Of a stretch of 64,000 bases of DNA, positions 34,365 through 42,893 are shown one piece after another (within the stretch, counting starts at the first letter, position 1; each line of letters starts with the position of its first letter). The position numbers and the translations under genes are program-made. A model generated the notes under the pieces. It ran no database searches and was not told where the DNA came from. It worked only from the letters and a program-made list of their open reading frames with translations. Source of the DNA: Taibaiella koreensis (GTDB lineage Bacteria; Bacteroidota; Bacteroidia; Chitinophagales; Chitinophagaceae); contig NZ_QVNU01000001.1 of assembly GCF_003545715.1 (NCBI RefSeq), forward strand, positions 1,116,001 through 1,180,000, read 5' to 3'.

Positions 34365-35443
34365 AAAACAAGAAAGCAATAGCCATATTGTCTATGCTGA
34401 CTGCCATCATTATTATCAGCAGCTGTACAAAAGACCCGCCACCTTCAGAGCCGGTCGACGAACCGTACATTATTGATAAAGGAGCCTTCCCCGATCCGGT
34501 GATCGCCGGCGATAATCCGCTTACCCGCGAGGGTGTAAAGCTGGGACGAATGCTGTTTTACGAAAAAATGTTGTCGGCCACCAATACGCAATCCTGCAGC
34601 AACTGCCATATGCAGCAATTCGCCTTTAACGATACGGCCAGGTTCTCTTTGGGGGTACGGGAATTGCGCGGGAAGAGAAATGCCATGTCTGTTTTTAATA
34701 TGGCCTGGAATACCAATGCTTTTTTCTGGGATGGCCGGGCGCATCTGTTACGCCATCAGTCGCTCAAGCCCATACAGGACCCGCTTGAAATGGATGAGTC
34801 GCTTACCAATGTAGTGGCCAAGCTGCAAGCCAGCAGTATATACCCGGAACAATTCCGGCGGGCCTTTGGCACGGCGCAGATCGATACCAACCTGATATCT
34901 AAAGCGCTGGAACAATTTATGAATACCATCGTCTCCAACAGTTCCCGGTACGATGACTACCTGGCCGGTACGGTAAGCCTGACGCCCGAGGAAGAGCGGG
35001 GGCGTTACCTGTTCTTTACAGAGTACAATCCGGGCTTCCCGGCAGCCTCAGGTGCAGACTGCCAGCATTGTCATGGCGGAGCCAATTTTGAGAACGACCA
35101 GTATATGAACAACGGGATAGACGATGATGCGACCGTTACCGATATAGGGCGTCAGACCGTGACCGGCAATGCTGCGGACAAAGCCAGGTTTAAGGTGCCT
35201 TCCTTGCGGAATGTGGCTATAACAGCACCTTATATGCACGACGGGAGATTCCGCACCCTGGAAGAAGTAGTCGATCATTATAACCTGGTAAAAACTTCGG
35301 CGACATTGGATGCCTCCTTTCAGCAACAGTTGCCGGGCGGTCTGCAATTGTCGGCCACGGATAAAAAAGCATTGGTTGCCTTCCTGAAAACACTGACGGA
35401 TAAAAAGCTGATGACGAACCCTGAGTATGCCAGCCCGTTCTGA
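34361..35443 (+). CDS. Second MbnH-like diheme cytochrome c peroxidase (lipoprotein)
   Basis: 360 residues. Lipobox IIISSC (Cys22), heme motifs CSNCH at 79-83 and CQHCH at 234-238, and the same FKVPSLRNVAITAPYMHDGRFRTLEEVVDHY tail motif as the preceding gene. The ATGA overlap shows translational coupling. Two paralogs in one operon suggest either a hetero-oligomer or separate steps or partners. A long hairpin follows. Confidence 0.88.
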   Translation: MKNKKAIAILSMLTAIIIISSCTKDPPPSEPVDEPYIIDKGAFPDPVIAGDNPLTREGVKLGRMLFYEKMLSATNTQSCSNCHMQQFAFNDTARFSLGVRELRGKRNAMSVFNMAWNTNAFFWDGRAHLLRHQSLKPIQDPLEMDESLTNVVAKLQASSIYPEQFRRAFGTAQIDTNLISKALEQFMNTIVSNSSRYDDYLAGTVSLTPEEERGRYLFFTEYNPGFPAASGADCQHCHGGANFENDQYMNNGIDDDATVTDIGRQTVTGNAADKARFKVPSLRNVAITAPYMHDGRFRTLEEVVDHYNLVKTSATLDASFQQQLPGGLQLSATDKKALVAFLKTLTDKKLMTNPEYASPF

Positions 35444-35482
35444 TAACCGGGAAGATCCATGATCGCGAATAAGCGGGAGATA

Positions 35483-35530
35483 ACCTAAGCTACAAATGGC
35501 CGGCATGCGCCGGCCATTTGTAGCTTAGGT
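35483..35530. terminator. Long perfect hairpin after the copper operon
   Basis: A 22-bp perfect stem (35483-35504 with 35509-35530) around the 4-nt loop ATGC. There is no T-tract, but the stability and position 40 nt after the last stop suggest a transcript end or mRNA 3' protection. The downstream gene is convergent. Confidence 0.6.
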
Positions 35531-35691
35531 ATATGCTATAGCAACCAGAGCAAAGGTATTCGCCTTAAAGTGTCGCAGTCCCTTTATTACTCATGAAGAA
35601 TGGAAACTGCCTATATCGGGACAGGGATAGCCTTACATGGATACAAGCTATCTGTACAGCGCTGCTTATGAAATTTGTACGAAATATATTT

Positions 35692-37893
35692 CTAGCGGAC
35701 CAATATTATGTCTCCTTTCCGGTACCGGTCCTGTCGCTGCGTGCCGCCTGTATAATGCAGTTCATACATATAGGTTCCTACCTCGGCAGGTTGTCCCGAA
35801 AACATACCATCCCAGCCTTTTTGCGCATTGTTGCTCGTAAAAATACGCTGGCCGAAGCGGTTATAGATGCTTAAGCTATATTGCTGTATCGGGCAGCCAC
35901 CTTTAATGACCGGTAGAAATATATCGTTAAGGCCATCTCCGTTAGGGGAAAATGCAGTAGGGGTAAGGGGCATGCATTCACAAAAAAGGTCTGTACTGAT
36001 ATGAATGCTGTCGGCGCCCGTACAGGTTTGTAACGTTACGCTTACCCAAAACAGGCCCGTATCGGTAGCCATAATGGAAGTGGCGTTGCTTCCGTTGCTC
36101 CACAGAATGGTGGCGCCAGGTGGCGCATTGCTCTGCAGATCCAGGTGTATGGGCGCTCCTTCACAAATGGCAGAATCGGGACCCAGGTTTTGTTGCATGG
36201 GGATAAGCAGGACCGTTATGGCAAATACCGTGTCGCAGCCCTCCTGTTGGGACCGGGATAGAAAATAATTGCCGGCGGCTAATCCTGTAAGCGTATCACC
36301 GCTCCGGGATGTGACGGGCCCGCGTAGTACCCGGTGGCTGCTGTTGCGCCAGGTATAAAAATAGGTTGTAGTATCTCCGGTTACGGGCGTTGCAGCTATG
36401 GCGCCGTTCCCGGTGCCGCAATCGGGCAGGGCGCTCAATTGGGTGGGTAATACGGGAACCAGGCGTATTTTAAACGTGTCAACATAATAAGTAGCGTCCG
36501 GTCCTGCATAGCTTACCCAATATGTGCCGTTCTGGTTCACTGTTTTCGTGTGGGCTGTGCTGCCATCTTCCCAGGCAATATTTTCAGCTCCGGGGTGCAA
36601 AGGCGCAATGGTTAGCGTGTTGTTGCAGTAAATAGTGGTATCCAATAAGGTCAGGATAACGTCGGGAAATATCGCTACATTATTGTTGATACCATAAGTC
36701 CAGTCGGTTGCCACAGTATCTTCTCCGCCTATGATCATGCCATATGGCTGAAACCCCGCCGCAGGTCCGGGAAGGTTGGGAAGCGTAAGCCGGCACATAA
36801 TATTCGAATCTATCCTGTAAAAATAGATCGTATCATTATAGAGCTTCATTAAGCTATATGGGGAATAGTCAAACGTGCTATTGGGTGTCGCCGGGGATTG
36901 GGATATCAGGTATTTCGAGGCAGCAATGGTAGCAGAATCATAGACGTTTACGTTGTACTGGAAAAAATCACATGCTAATGGTCCCGAGGATTGATACATG
37001 CTGTATAGCTTGGAATTATCGGGAGAAAAAACAACCGAGCTCGCCGCATAAGCGCTCATATCGCCGTTATCCACCGTCATTTCATCTGATACCACACCTG
37101 TGGCAGCATTAAACCTGAACAAAGTTACCGAGGGATAAAGAAATAATGCCGTAATCGGGAAGTTGTTTGATAACGCAAGCATTTCCCTATTGGGCGATAC
37201 AGCCAGTGTCGAAAACCAGTAGGTAATATCGGTCCAGTGGCTATTGGTATTGGATAGCACGGGTACGGGATTTAAGCCCGTCACAGGGTCTATATGATAA
37301 GCCTTGAATATAGAGGAATCATTGTCATGCACCATTAGCCAGATATCCTGGTTGTCGCCGGGAAAAGCGATCATGCCCGATCCCAACGAAACGTCCAGCA
37401 ATATATCTTTCTGTCCGGGAACAATGTCGCCTGATCCGCTATTCAGACTCATGTCCACCAGCGAATAGTATAAGTTGAAATCAGTACCTCCCGGCCCCAT
37501 ACCGAAATAAAATGTATAATACTGAGTACTTCCCTTTTTTGCCTGGGTGATACAGGTGCCCTGAAGTGCGAAGCTTCCGGATAAGCCGCCGCTATTAGGC
37601 ATTAAATTGTTATGCTTATCCCAGCAAAAAGTGCCCCCGTTGTTATTGGTATAAAACATCAGGTCGCCCGTAACCGGGTCTGCAATAGAGGCGCCGCCGG
37701 TGTTGAGAAAAGCATTCGTTGAAAAAAAAGTACCACCTTGGTTAAAATTGAGGCCCAGGGAATCACCGAACGCCCATACACCGTTGGCTTTCAGATATTT
37801 GGTCGTTTGGTTGAAATAAGGCTGGGCCCTGCTGTACCCGCTAAAAGCCAGCAGACCTGCTATGAGTACACCAAAAATGTATCCTTGTCTCAT
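35692..37893 (-). CDS. Large secreted protein with gliding-motility-type C-terminal domain (CHU_C)
   Basis: 733 residues from the ATG at 37893, which opens the signal peptide MRQGYIFGVLIAGLLAFSG; the longer frame to 38055 has no signal at its start. The N-terminal ~400 residues look like a WD/propeller-type fold (SPDNSKLYSMY, LAVSPNREMLALS). Then come Ig-like repeats with paired Cys, and the C-terminus is a type B/CHU_C sorting domain: PTAFSPNGDGLNDIFLP, LSIYNRFGQRIF, GTYMYELHYTG. It should be exported by the T9SS. No enzymatic function is evident. Confidence 0.85.
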   Translation of the reverse strand: MRQGYIFGVLIAGLLAFSGYSRAQPYFNQTTKYLKANGVWAFGDSLGLNFNQGGTFFSTNAFLNTGGASIADPVTGDLMFYTNNNGGTFCWDKHNNLMPNSGGLSGSFALQGTCITQAKKGSTQYYTFYFGMGPGGTDFNLYYSLVDMSLNSGSGDIVPGQKDILLDVSLGSGMIAFPGDNQDIWLMVHDNDSSIFKAYHIDPVTGLNPVPVLSNTNSHWTDITYWFSTLAVSPNREMLALSNNFPITALFLYPSVTLFRFNAATGVVSDEMTVDNGDMSAYAASSVVFSPDNSKLYSMYQSSGPLACDFFQYNVNVYDSATIAASKYLISQSPATPNSTFDYSPYSLMKLYNDTIYFYRIDSNIMCRLTLPNLPGPAAGFQPYGMIIGGEDTVATDWTYGINNNVAIFPDVILTLLDTTIYCNNTLTIAPLHPGAENIAWEDGSTAHTKTVNQNGTYWVSYAGPDATYYVDTFKIRLVPVLPTQLSALPDCGTGNGAIAATPVTGDTTTYFYTWRNSSHRVLRGPVTSRSGDTLTGLAAGNYFLSRSQQEGCDTVFAITVLLIPMQQNLGPDSAICEGAPIHLDLQSNAPPGATILWSNGSNATSIMATDTGLFWVSVTLQTCTGADSIHISTDLFCECMPLTPTAFSPNGDGLNDIFLPVIKGGCPIQQYSLSIYNRFGQRIFTSNNAQKGWDGMFSGQPAEVGTYMYELHYTGGTQRQDRYRKGDIILVR

Positions 37894-38268
37894 TAAGCTT
37901 GTTTTGTGAAGTTTAACCAATAGTAGTATCGTTTTTAACGCTGAGCCACGCAGGCGAGATGTCATTATAAGATATGTATCCGGGACGTATATTTCACTAC
38001 TAAGATAACCTGTTAACTGCTGTGCGTTGGTAGCGGAATGCATTGATTCCGCCAAAAATCAATAGAAACATTGAGATTGGGGTGCGGCCGAAAAAATGTA
38101 ATATTGAATAGGGATTTAAATATATTGACGATTGCGATACTGGAAACGTGTCTGTTGAAGCACCGTTTTATAGTTGTCCTTTCGACTGGGACCGGAAGAC
38201 CTTTGTTTCCCATATCGTTATCGTCACATTAAATACTATAGCCGCGGAAACCAATATAAACAGGCTCC
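37894..38268. other. Intergenic region between divergent CHU_C and kinase genes
   Basis: 375 nt with no supported gene. Both promoters must lie here. Short frames such as 38148-38333 overlap the kinase start and lack coding character. No repeat or hairpin stands out. Confidence 0.5.
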
Positions 38269-40203
38269 ATGTTTTGTCATCAGCATTACAGGTATTTCTT
38301 ATGGCCGTGGTTTTGGATAACGGTCGCAAGTAGTGCTTTCGCACAAAGAGATAGGGTACATATTGTCAACGACAGGAAAAGCGATTCGGACCGCATCGTT
38401 GTCTTATTGGCCACATCCGAAACGTTACAATACAAAGCAACAGACAGTGCTATCGGCATGGCCCGGGAGGCCCTGGCTATCAGTCAACGGCTGGGCAGCC
38501 CAACCTCCACTGCACGTTCCCTGCTTTCCTTAGGCAATATTTACTATAATGCCAGGGGGGAATACCAGAAGAGCAAACATTATTTTTTCAAAGCGCTTTC
38601 ATACTACGACAGGTCTCCGCTCCGTGATCGTTATGCCTATCTGTACACAAATATCGGGAATGTGTACATGGCCCTGGACAACTATGATTCGGCAAACTGG
38701 TATTTTTTTAAAGCTTTGGATATAATCAACAAGAAAAAAGTGATAGACACGGCTGCCCTTGGGCATGCTTATGCCAACCTGGGCGCCAACTTCAGCCGGA
38801 TGGGTATCTTTAATAAGGCAATTTACTACTTGCGGCAATCACTTGCCTTAGCTATCCAAAGAAAGGATAGCAATAGAATGGCGCCTATCTATCATAACAT
38901 AGCTGCGGCCTATAACAATACCCAGGAAGAAAAGGATGTCGACTCGGCCATAAAATACTATAACTACGCGCTGCGTATATATTTACAGCGCGAGCAATTG
39001 CTGCGCGCCCAACAGGCGTATTGCGATTTGGGTGTTGTGTATCTCAGGGGGAAACATTATTCAAAAGCAATGGCGCAAAAATATCTGGATGCTGCGATAG
39101 CGCTGGCTCCGGGCGCCGCTGCCAATAATTTTTCTATTCAGCGTGGCCTGGGAGCGCTTTATTATCTCAGTGGAAACGATCAAAAAGCGATTCCTTATCT
39201 GGAGCGATGTTTGTCCCTTTCCCGGGATCACGCCTCGGCCCCCGTGCTGGACGTGTATATGACATTAGCTAACTTATACCAGCGCCTCGGCAATTACAGA
39301 AAGGCCTATTCGTTTGAACATACCCGTCTGACGCTGATAGACAGCCTGGCTCGTAAAGAGAAGGACGCGATTATGAACCAGCTGGAGATAAAATACAGAA
39401 CGGCGGAGAAAGATAAACAGCTGGTGCTGGCGCAAAGCCGTCTGCGCGCCAAAAACACCTGGTTCATAGCCATAGCGGCCGGCAGCGTTATTTTGTCTGT
39501 TCTTATGGTCATTATCTATCAGAAGCAACGATTGCAACTGCAAAGGGCCAACCTGGGCAAGCAGCAGCAAAGGGTAGCACAATTGAAGGCTGTTATTGAT
39601 GGGGAAGAAAAGGAAAGAAGCCGTATCGGCCGTCAGCTGCATGACGATGTAATGGTACAGCTTTCAATAGTAAAAATGGGACTGGATGCCCTGGCTATAA
39701 AGAATCCCGGCTTTAAGCAGGGAGAGGAGTACAAAAACCTGTTGCAGCAGCTCGACTATACCAGTCAAAATATACGGCAAACGGCGCATAACCTGATGCC
39801 CGACAGCCTTTTGGCAGAGGGCCTGTTGCCTGCCGTAGGTTACTTTTGCACCAATATCACCAAAATGACCGGATTGCCGGTAAATTTTCAGCATGACGGT
39901 GATGTGATACAGCTGCCGATCGATACCGAAATAAGCATATACCGTATGATACAGGAATTGGTGCAGAACGTGATCAAACATGCGTCGGCGGCCAATATAC
40001 TGGTACAGCTGTATTATGTAGACCGTTTGCTGAGTATAACCGTGGAAGATGATGGCATAGGCTTTAACCCAAGCCAGAGCGGAAGCGAGGATAAGATGGG
40101 CTTAAAGAGCATACAAACAAGACTGAAAGCATTGAACGGCGCCCTGGATATTCATGCATGCGAGCCCCACGGTACCTCTGTAAACCTGACATTGGTTTTA
40201 TGA
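38269..40203 (+). CDS. Sensor histidine kinase with TPR repeats
   Basis: 644 residues. Signal-like N-terminus (FWITVASSAFAQ), TPR repeats at ~60-350 (SLLSLGNIYYNARGEYQKSK, YTNIGNVYMALDNYDSANW), coiled coil, membrane helix at 397-418, HisKA_3 with His458 in GRQLHDDVMVQLS, and HATPase_c with DDGIGFNPSQ and KMGLKSIQTRLKALNG. The organisation matches the kinase at 3582-5198. It lies 87 nt before a LuxR-type regulator on the same strand. Being directly upstream of the polyketide cluster, it is a candidate pathway regulator by position only. Confidence 0.9.
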   Translation: MFCHQHYRYFLWPWFWITVASSAFAQRDRVHIVNDRKSDSDRIVVLLATSETLQYKATDSAIGMAREALAISQRLGSPTSTARSLLSLGNIYYNARGEYQKSKHYFFKALSYYDRSPLRDRYAYLYTNIGNVYMALDNYDSANWYFFKALDIINKKKVIDTAALGHAYANLGANFSRMGIFNKAIYYLRQSLALAIQRKDSNRMAPIYHNIAAAYNNTQEEKDVDSAIKYYNYALRIYLQREQLLRAQQAYCDLGVVYLRGKHYSKAMAQKYLDAAIALAPGAAANNFSIQRGLGALYYLSGNDQKAIPYLERCLSLSRDHASAPVLDVYMTLANLYQRLGNYRKAYSFEHTRLTLIDSLARKEKDAIMNQLEIKYRTAEKDKQLVLAQSRLRAKNTWFIAIAAGSVILSVLMVIIYQKQRLQLQRANLGKQQQRVAQLKAVIDGEEKERSRIGRQLHDDVMVQLSIVKMGLDALAIKNPGFKQGEEYKNLLQQLDYTSQNIRQTAHNLMPDSLLAEGLLPAVGYFCTNITKMTGLPVNFQHDGDVIQLPIDTEISIYRMIQELVQNVIKHASAANILVQLYYVDRLLSITVEDDGIGFNPSQSGSEDKMGLKSIQTRLKALNGALDIHACEPHGTSVNLTLVL

Positions 40204-40290
40204 CATTGGCCATGTTATTAGAGACCGGTCAACTAATAAAATACTATGAATCGTAGTGTGCCTGAACACGACAGGCTTTAAAGTAAACTT

Positions 40291-40941
40291 ATGGACTACA
40301 TAAATATTTCGTTGGTAGACGACCATCCCATGGTTATCAGTGGGCTTACTACTTTGCTGCAGCCCTTTCCGCATATAGTGATCCATGGCACTTATAACAA
40401 TGCCGCGCAACTGCTTCAAGGCCTGCAGTATTATAGCCCCGATGTGCTGCTGCTTGACCTTATGCTACCGGATCAGTCCGGTAAAGAGCTGCTACCCCTT
40501 ATTCGTAAACAATATCCTGGCATGCGAATACTGGTGTTGACGAGCCTGGATACACCATCTATGGTTACCAATATGCTTCGTCACGGCTGTAACGGCTATC
40601 TGCTAAAAGGCGCCGGGCCTGGTACGCTGGTAGAAGCTATCGAGACGGTGTATAAAAAGGAAGAATATATTGACCCTGTCCTTAAAGAGCAATTGTTGCA
40701 GAATGTTCTTCACTTTAAGACCCGGATACAGGGCAACGCTTTGTCTGTGAAGCTGACGCAGCGGGAAAAGGAAGTATTGGGTATGATAGCCGAAGAGCAT
40801 ACTACCAGCGAAATAGCGGAGAAGCTATTCATCAGCTATCATACAGTGGAGAGCCACCGTAATAATCTGATGCGTAAGCTGAATGTGAAGAATACGGTTG
40901 GTCTGCTGAAAGTGGCGATACAGCTGGGCCTTATCCGGTAG
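40291..40941 (+). CDS. NarL/LuxR-family response regulator
   Basis: 216 residues. Receiver domain at 1-120 (LVDDHP, phospho-acceptor Asp56 in VLLLDLMLP, Lys in GYLLKGAGP) and LuxR helix-turn-helix at ~147-210 (LTQREKEVLGMIAEEHTTSE, SYHTVESHRNNLMRKL). Cognate of the preceding TPR kinase. Its targets are unknown; the biosynthetic cluster starts about 120 nt past its stop on the opposite strand. Confidence 0.92.
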   Translation: MDYINISLVDDHPMVISGLTTLLQPFPHIVIHGTYNNAAQLLQGLQYYSPDVLLLDLMLPDQSGKELLPLIRKQYPGMRILVLTSLDTPSMVTNMLRHGCNGYLLKGAGPGTLVEAIETVYKKEEYIDPVLKEQLLQNVLHFKTRIQGNALSVKLTQREKEVLGMIAEEHTTSEIAEKLFISYHTVESHRNNLMRKLNVKNTVGLLKVAIQLGLIR

Positions 40942-41058
40942 CAAAAATTGAGTGATGGCAGCATGGCCGTCTCCCATTTCTTCGCTTGATCCCGTGAAGA
41001 CAGTTGTTCTTTCTGACAGAGGGTTAGTATGGTTTGCCATTTATAGGTCATTCGCCCT

Positions 41059-41709
41059 TCAGAATACTTCCTTATGTAGCGAGATTGTTGAGGCTGCCAT
41101 CTGATCATTTGTTGCAAGGTGGCAAATGTAGTTTCCGGGTATCGGGATCTCGTTTAGGAACCAATGGGTATGCTCCAGCTGAGTCTGTTTATCTTTTATC
41201 GAAAAGCTTTGCAGGGGGATATTTAATCCTTTTCCGTTTGCCTTAAGCACACTTTCCTTGGCGGTCCAGTATCGATAGAAATGAGTTAGCTTATCGTCTG
41301 ATCGTTTTATGTCAAGCCGTTCCTCATCAGTCATGATACTGTAATAGGCATCTGTCTCTACCGGATGAATACACTCAATGTCTATTCCCAATCTACAGGT
41401 TGTGCTTAAGGCGCAAACGACACAATATTCTGAGTGGGCAATGTTGAAGTCGACAACACCACCGGGGATAAATGGTTTATTGTACGCCGTATACGCCAGA
41501 TCGGAGAGAGTATAGCTGCCGGATAGGCCAAGCGCCGCAAAACCGCGCTGGATCAATAATTTACCCAATAAGAAGGCCCAACGGTTTTTCGATCTTTTAT
41601 ATCGGGAAGCTACCTCGTGAAACGTAACAGGCAGCGTTAAGAGAAGGCGCTCAAAAGCAATATCATCTTCTGCTGCATCCGAGAAAAAAGTATACAATAC
41701 CAGGACCAT
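41059..41709 (-). CDS. Sfp-type 4'-phosphopantetheinyl transferase
   Basis: 216 residues with the Sfp-group signature: Mg-binding Asp110 and Glu112 in LGIDIECI and WTAKESVLKANGKGL at 148-162 with Glu152 and Lys156. It also has the FNIAHSEYCVVCAL motif at 88-101. It transfers phosphopantetheine from CoA to carrier-protein serines. Placed divergently from the SDR and PKS genes, it should activate the five ACP domains of the PKS. The spacer of 240 nt to the SDR gene carries a TATATTTC -7-like box at 41856-41863 for the plus strand. Confidence 0.92.
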   Translation of the reverse strand: MVLVLYTFFSDAAEDDIAFERLLLTLPVTFHEVASRYKRSKNRWAFLLGKLLIQRGFAALGLSGSYTLSDLAYTAYNKPFIPGGVVDFNIAHSEYCVVCALSTTCRLGIDIECIHPVETDAYYSIMTDEERLDIKRSDDKLTHFYRYWTAKESVLKANGKGLNIPLQSFSIKDKQTQLEHTHWFLNEIPIPGNYICHLATNDQMAASTISLHKEVF

Positions 41710-41949
41710 AATTGACTGACGGATTTCATGCCTGGCGGCCTTTATCCTGATTATGTAAATATTAATTTGCTCTTTTTATTTTACAATTGCAAGGTAGTTC
41801 ATTCTGCTAATCTTCCTCTTATAAAACCTCATTTAATTAATAGCCGTCTTGTGGCTATATTTCTACAGGGCTGTGTTTGCCGATTCTCTATGTTTGTCCG
41901 CGTTATACGGTAATCGTAATAACAACACCAAACCAAACACCCCGATTTT

Positions 41950-42702
41950 ATGAACTATTTAAAAGGCAAAGTGGCGCTCGTAACCGGCGCCACGTCCGGC
42001 ATTGGCAAATCCATTGCCCTGTTGTATGCATCGCACGGTGCAAAAGTTATGGTCTCCGGCCGTAATGAAAAAAACGGACAGGATGTGGTCCGGGAAATCC
42101 AAAGCAAAGGCGGCGAAGCGGCATTCTTTAAAGCCGATGTTTCTGATCCGGAACAATGCCGTTCCCTGATTGAAAACGTTGTTTCAACTTTCGGCCGCAT
42201 TGATGTCGCTTGTAACAATGCCGGCGTATCAGGTGGTCTCAGCCTGGTTGTCGACTATGAGGTCGAATCCTGGAAAGAAGTGCTGGACACCAATCTGAAC
42301 AGTGTCTTCTATTGTATGAAGTATGAGCTGGAAGCTATGGGTAAGCAAAATGCACCGGGTGTGATCATCAACATGTCATCCGTGCTGGGTCTGGCCGGGG
42401 AAATGGGCTTATCGGCTTATGTCGCTTCCAAGCACGCTATCATCGGGCTTACCAAAAGCGCCGCACTGGAGAATGCAACTAAGGGTATCCGGATCAATAC
42501 CGTTTGTCCCGCCTACATTGAAACGCCTATCCTCGACGTCCTCTCTGACGAACAGCGGAAAGCCGTGGAAGGCCTGCAGCCGGTAATGCGGGTTGGCAAA
42601 CCGGAAGAAGTTGCCGAACTGGTATTGTGGCTATCTTCCGATAAAGCTTCTTTTGTTACCGGCTCCCATTACTCCGTAGATGGAGGATACCTGGCCCGGT
42701 AA
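41950..42702 (+). CDS. Short-chain dehydrogenase/reductase (FabG-like)
   Basis: 250 residues. Cofactor motif TGATSGIGK at 13-21, NNAG at ~90-93, catalytic Ser/Tyr/Lys in MSSVLGLAGEMGLSAYVASKH (YVASK), and C-terminal VTGSHYSVDGGYLAR. Classical SDR, probably an oxidoreductase acting on a hydroxyl or keto group. Being first before the PKS on the same strand (191 nt), it may tailor the polyketide or supply a starter; cotranscription is likely but not certain. Confidence 0.85.
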   Translation: MNYLKGKVALVTGATSGIGKSIALLYASHGAKVMVSGRNEKNGQDVVREIQSKGGEAAFFKADVSDPEQCRSLIENVVSTFGRIDVACNNAGVSGGLSLVVDYEVESWKEVLDTNLNSVFYCMKYELEAMGKQNAPGVIINMSSVLGLAGEMGLSAYVASKHAIIGLTKSAALENATKGIRINTVCPAYIETPILDVLSDEQRKAVEGLQPVMRVGKPEEVAELVLWLSSDKASFVTGSHYSVDGGYLAR

Positions 42703-42893
42703 TCATCTTCACTTATTGGGCTGCGTCATGCAGCAGAAATACACTGCCGTGAAATCACACGGACGGTCGGTATTTGTTATGAGCCTTACTTGTTGTTGCA
42801 CGTGCGGAAAAACTGCATACGCCGTGCAATAGCAGGGACGGCTGATGCTGCATGCCAATGCCGTTTTTATTCATCTGCTCCAAACACAATACT

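Noticed and set aside
41950-42702. Fatty-acid biosynthesis FabG (housekeeping)
   Set aside because: No other fab gene is adjacent and the gene sits with the PKS; classified only as a FabG-like SDR.
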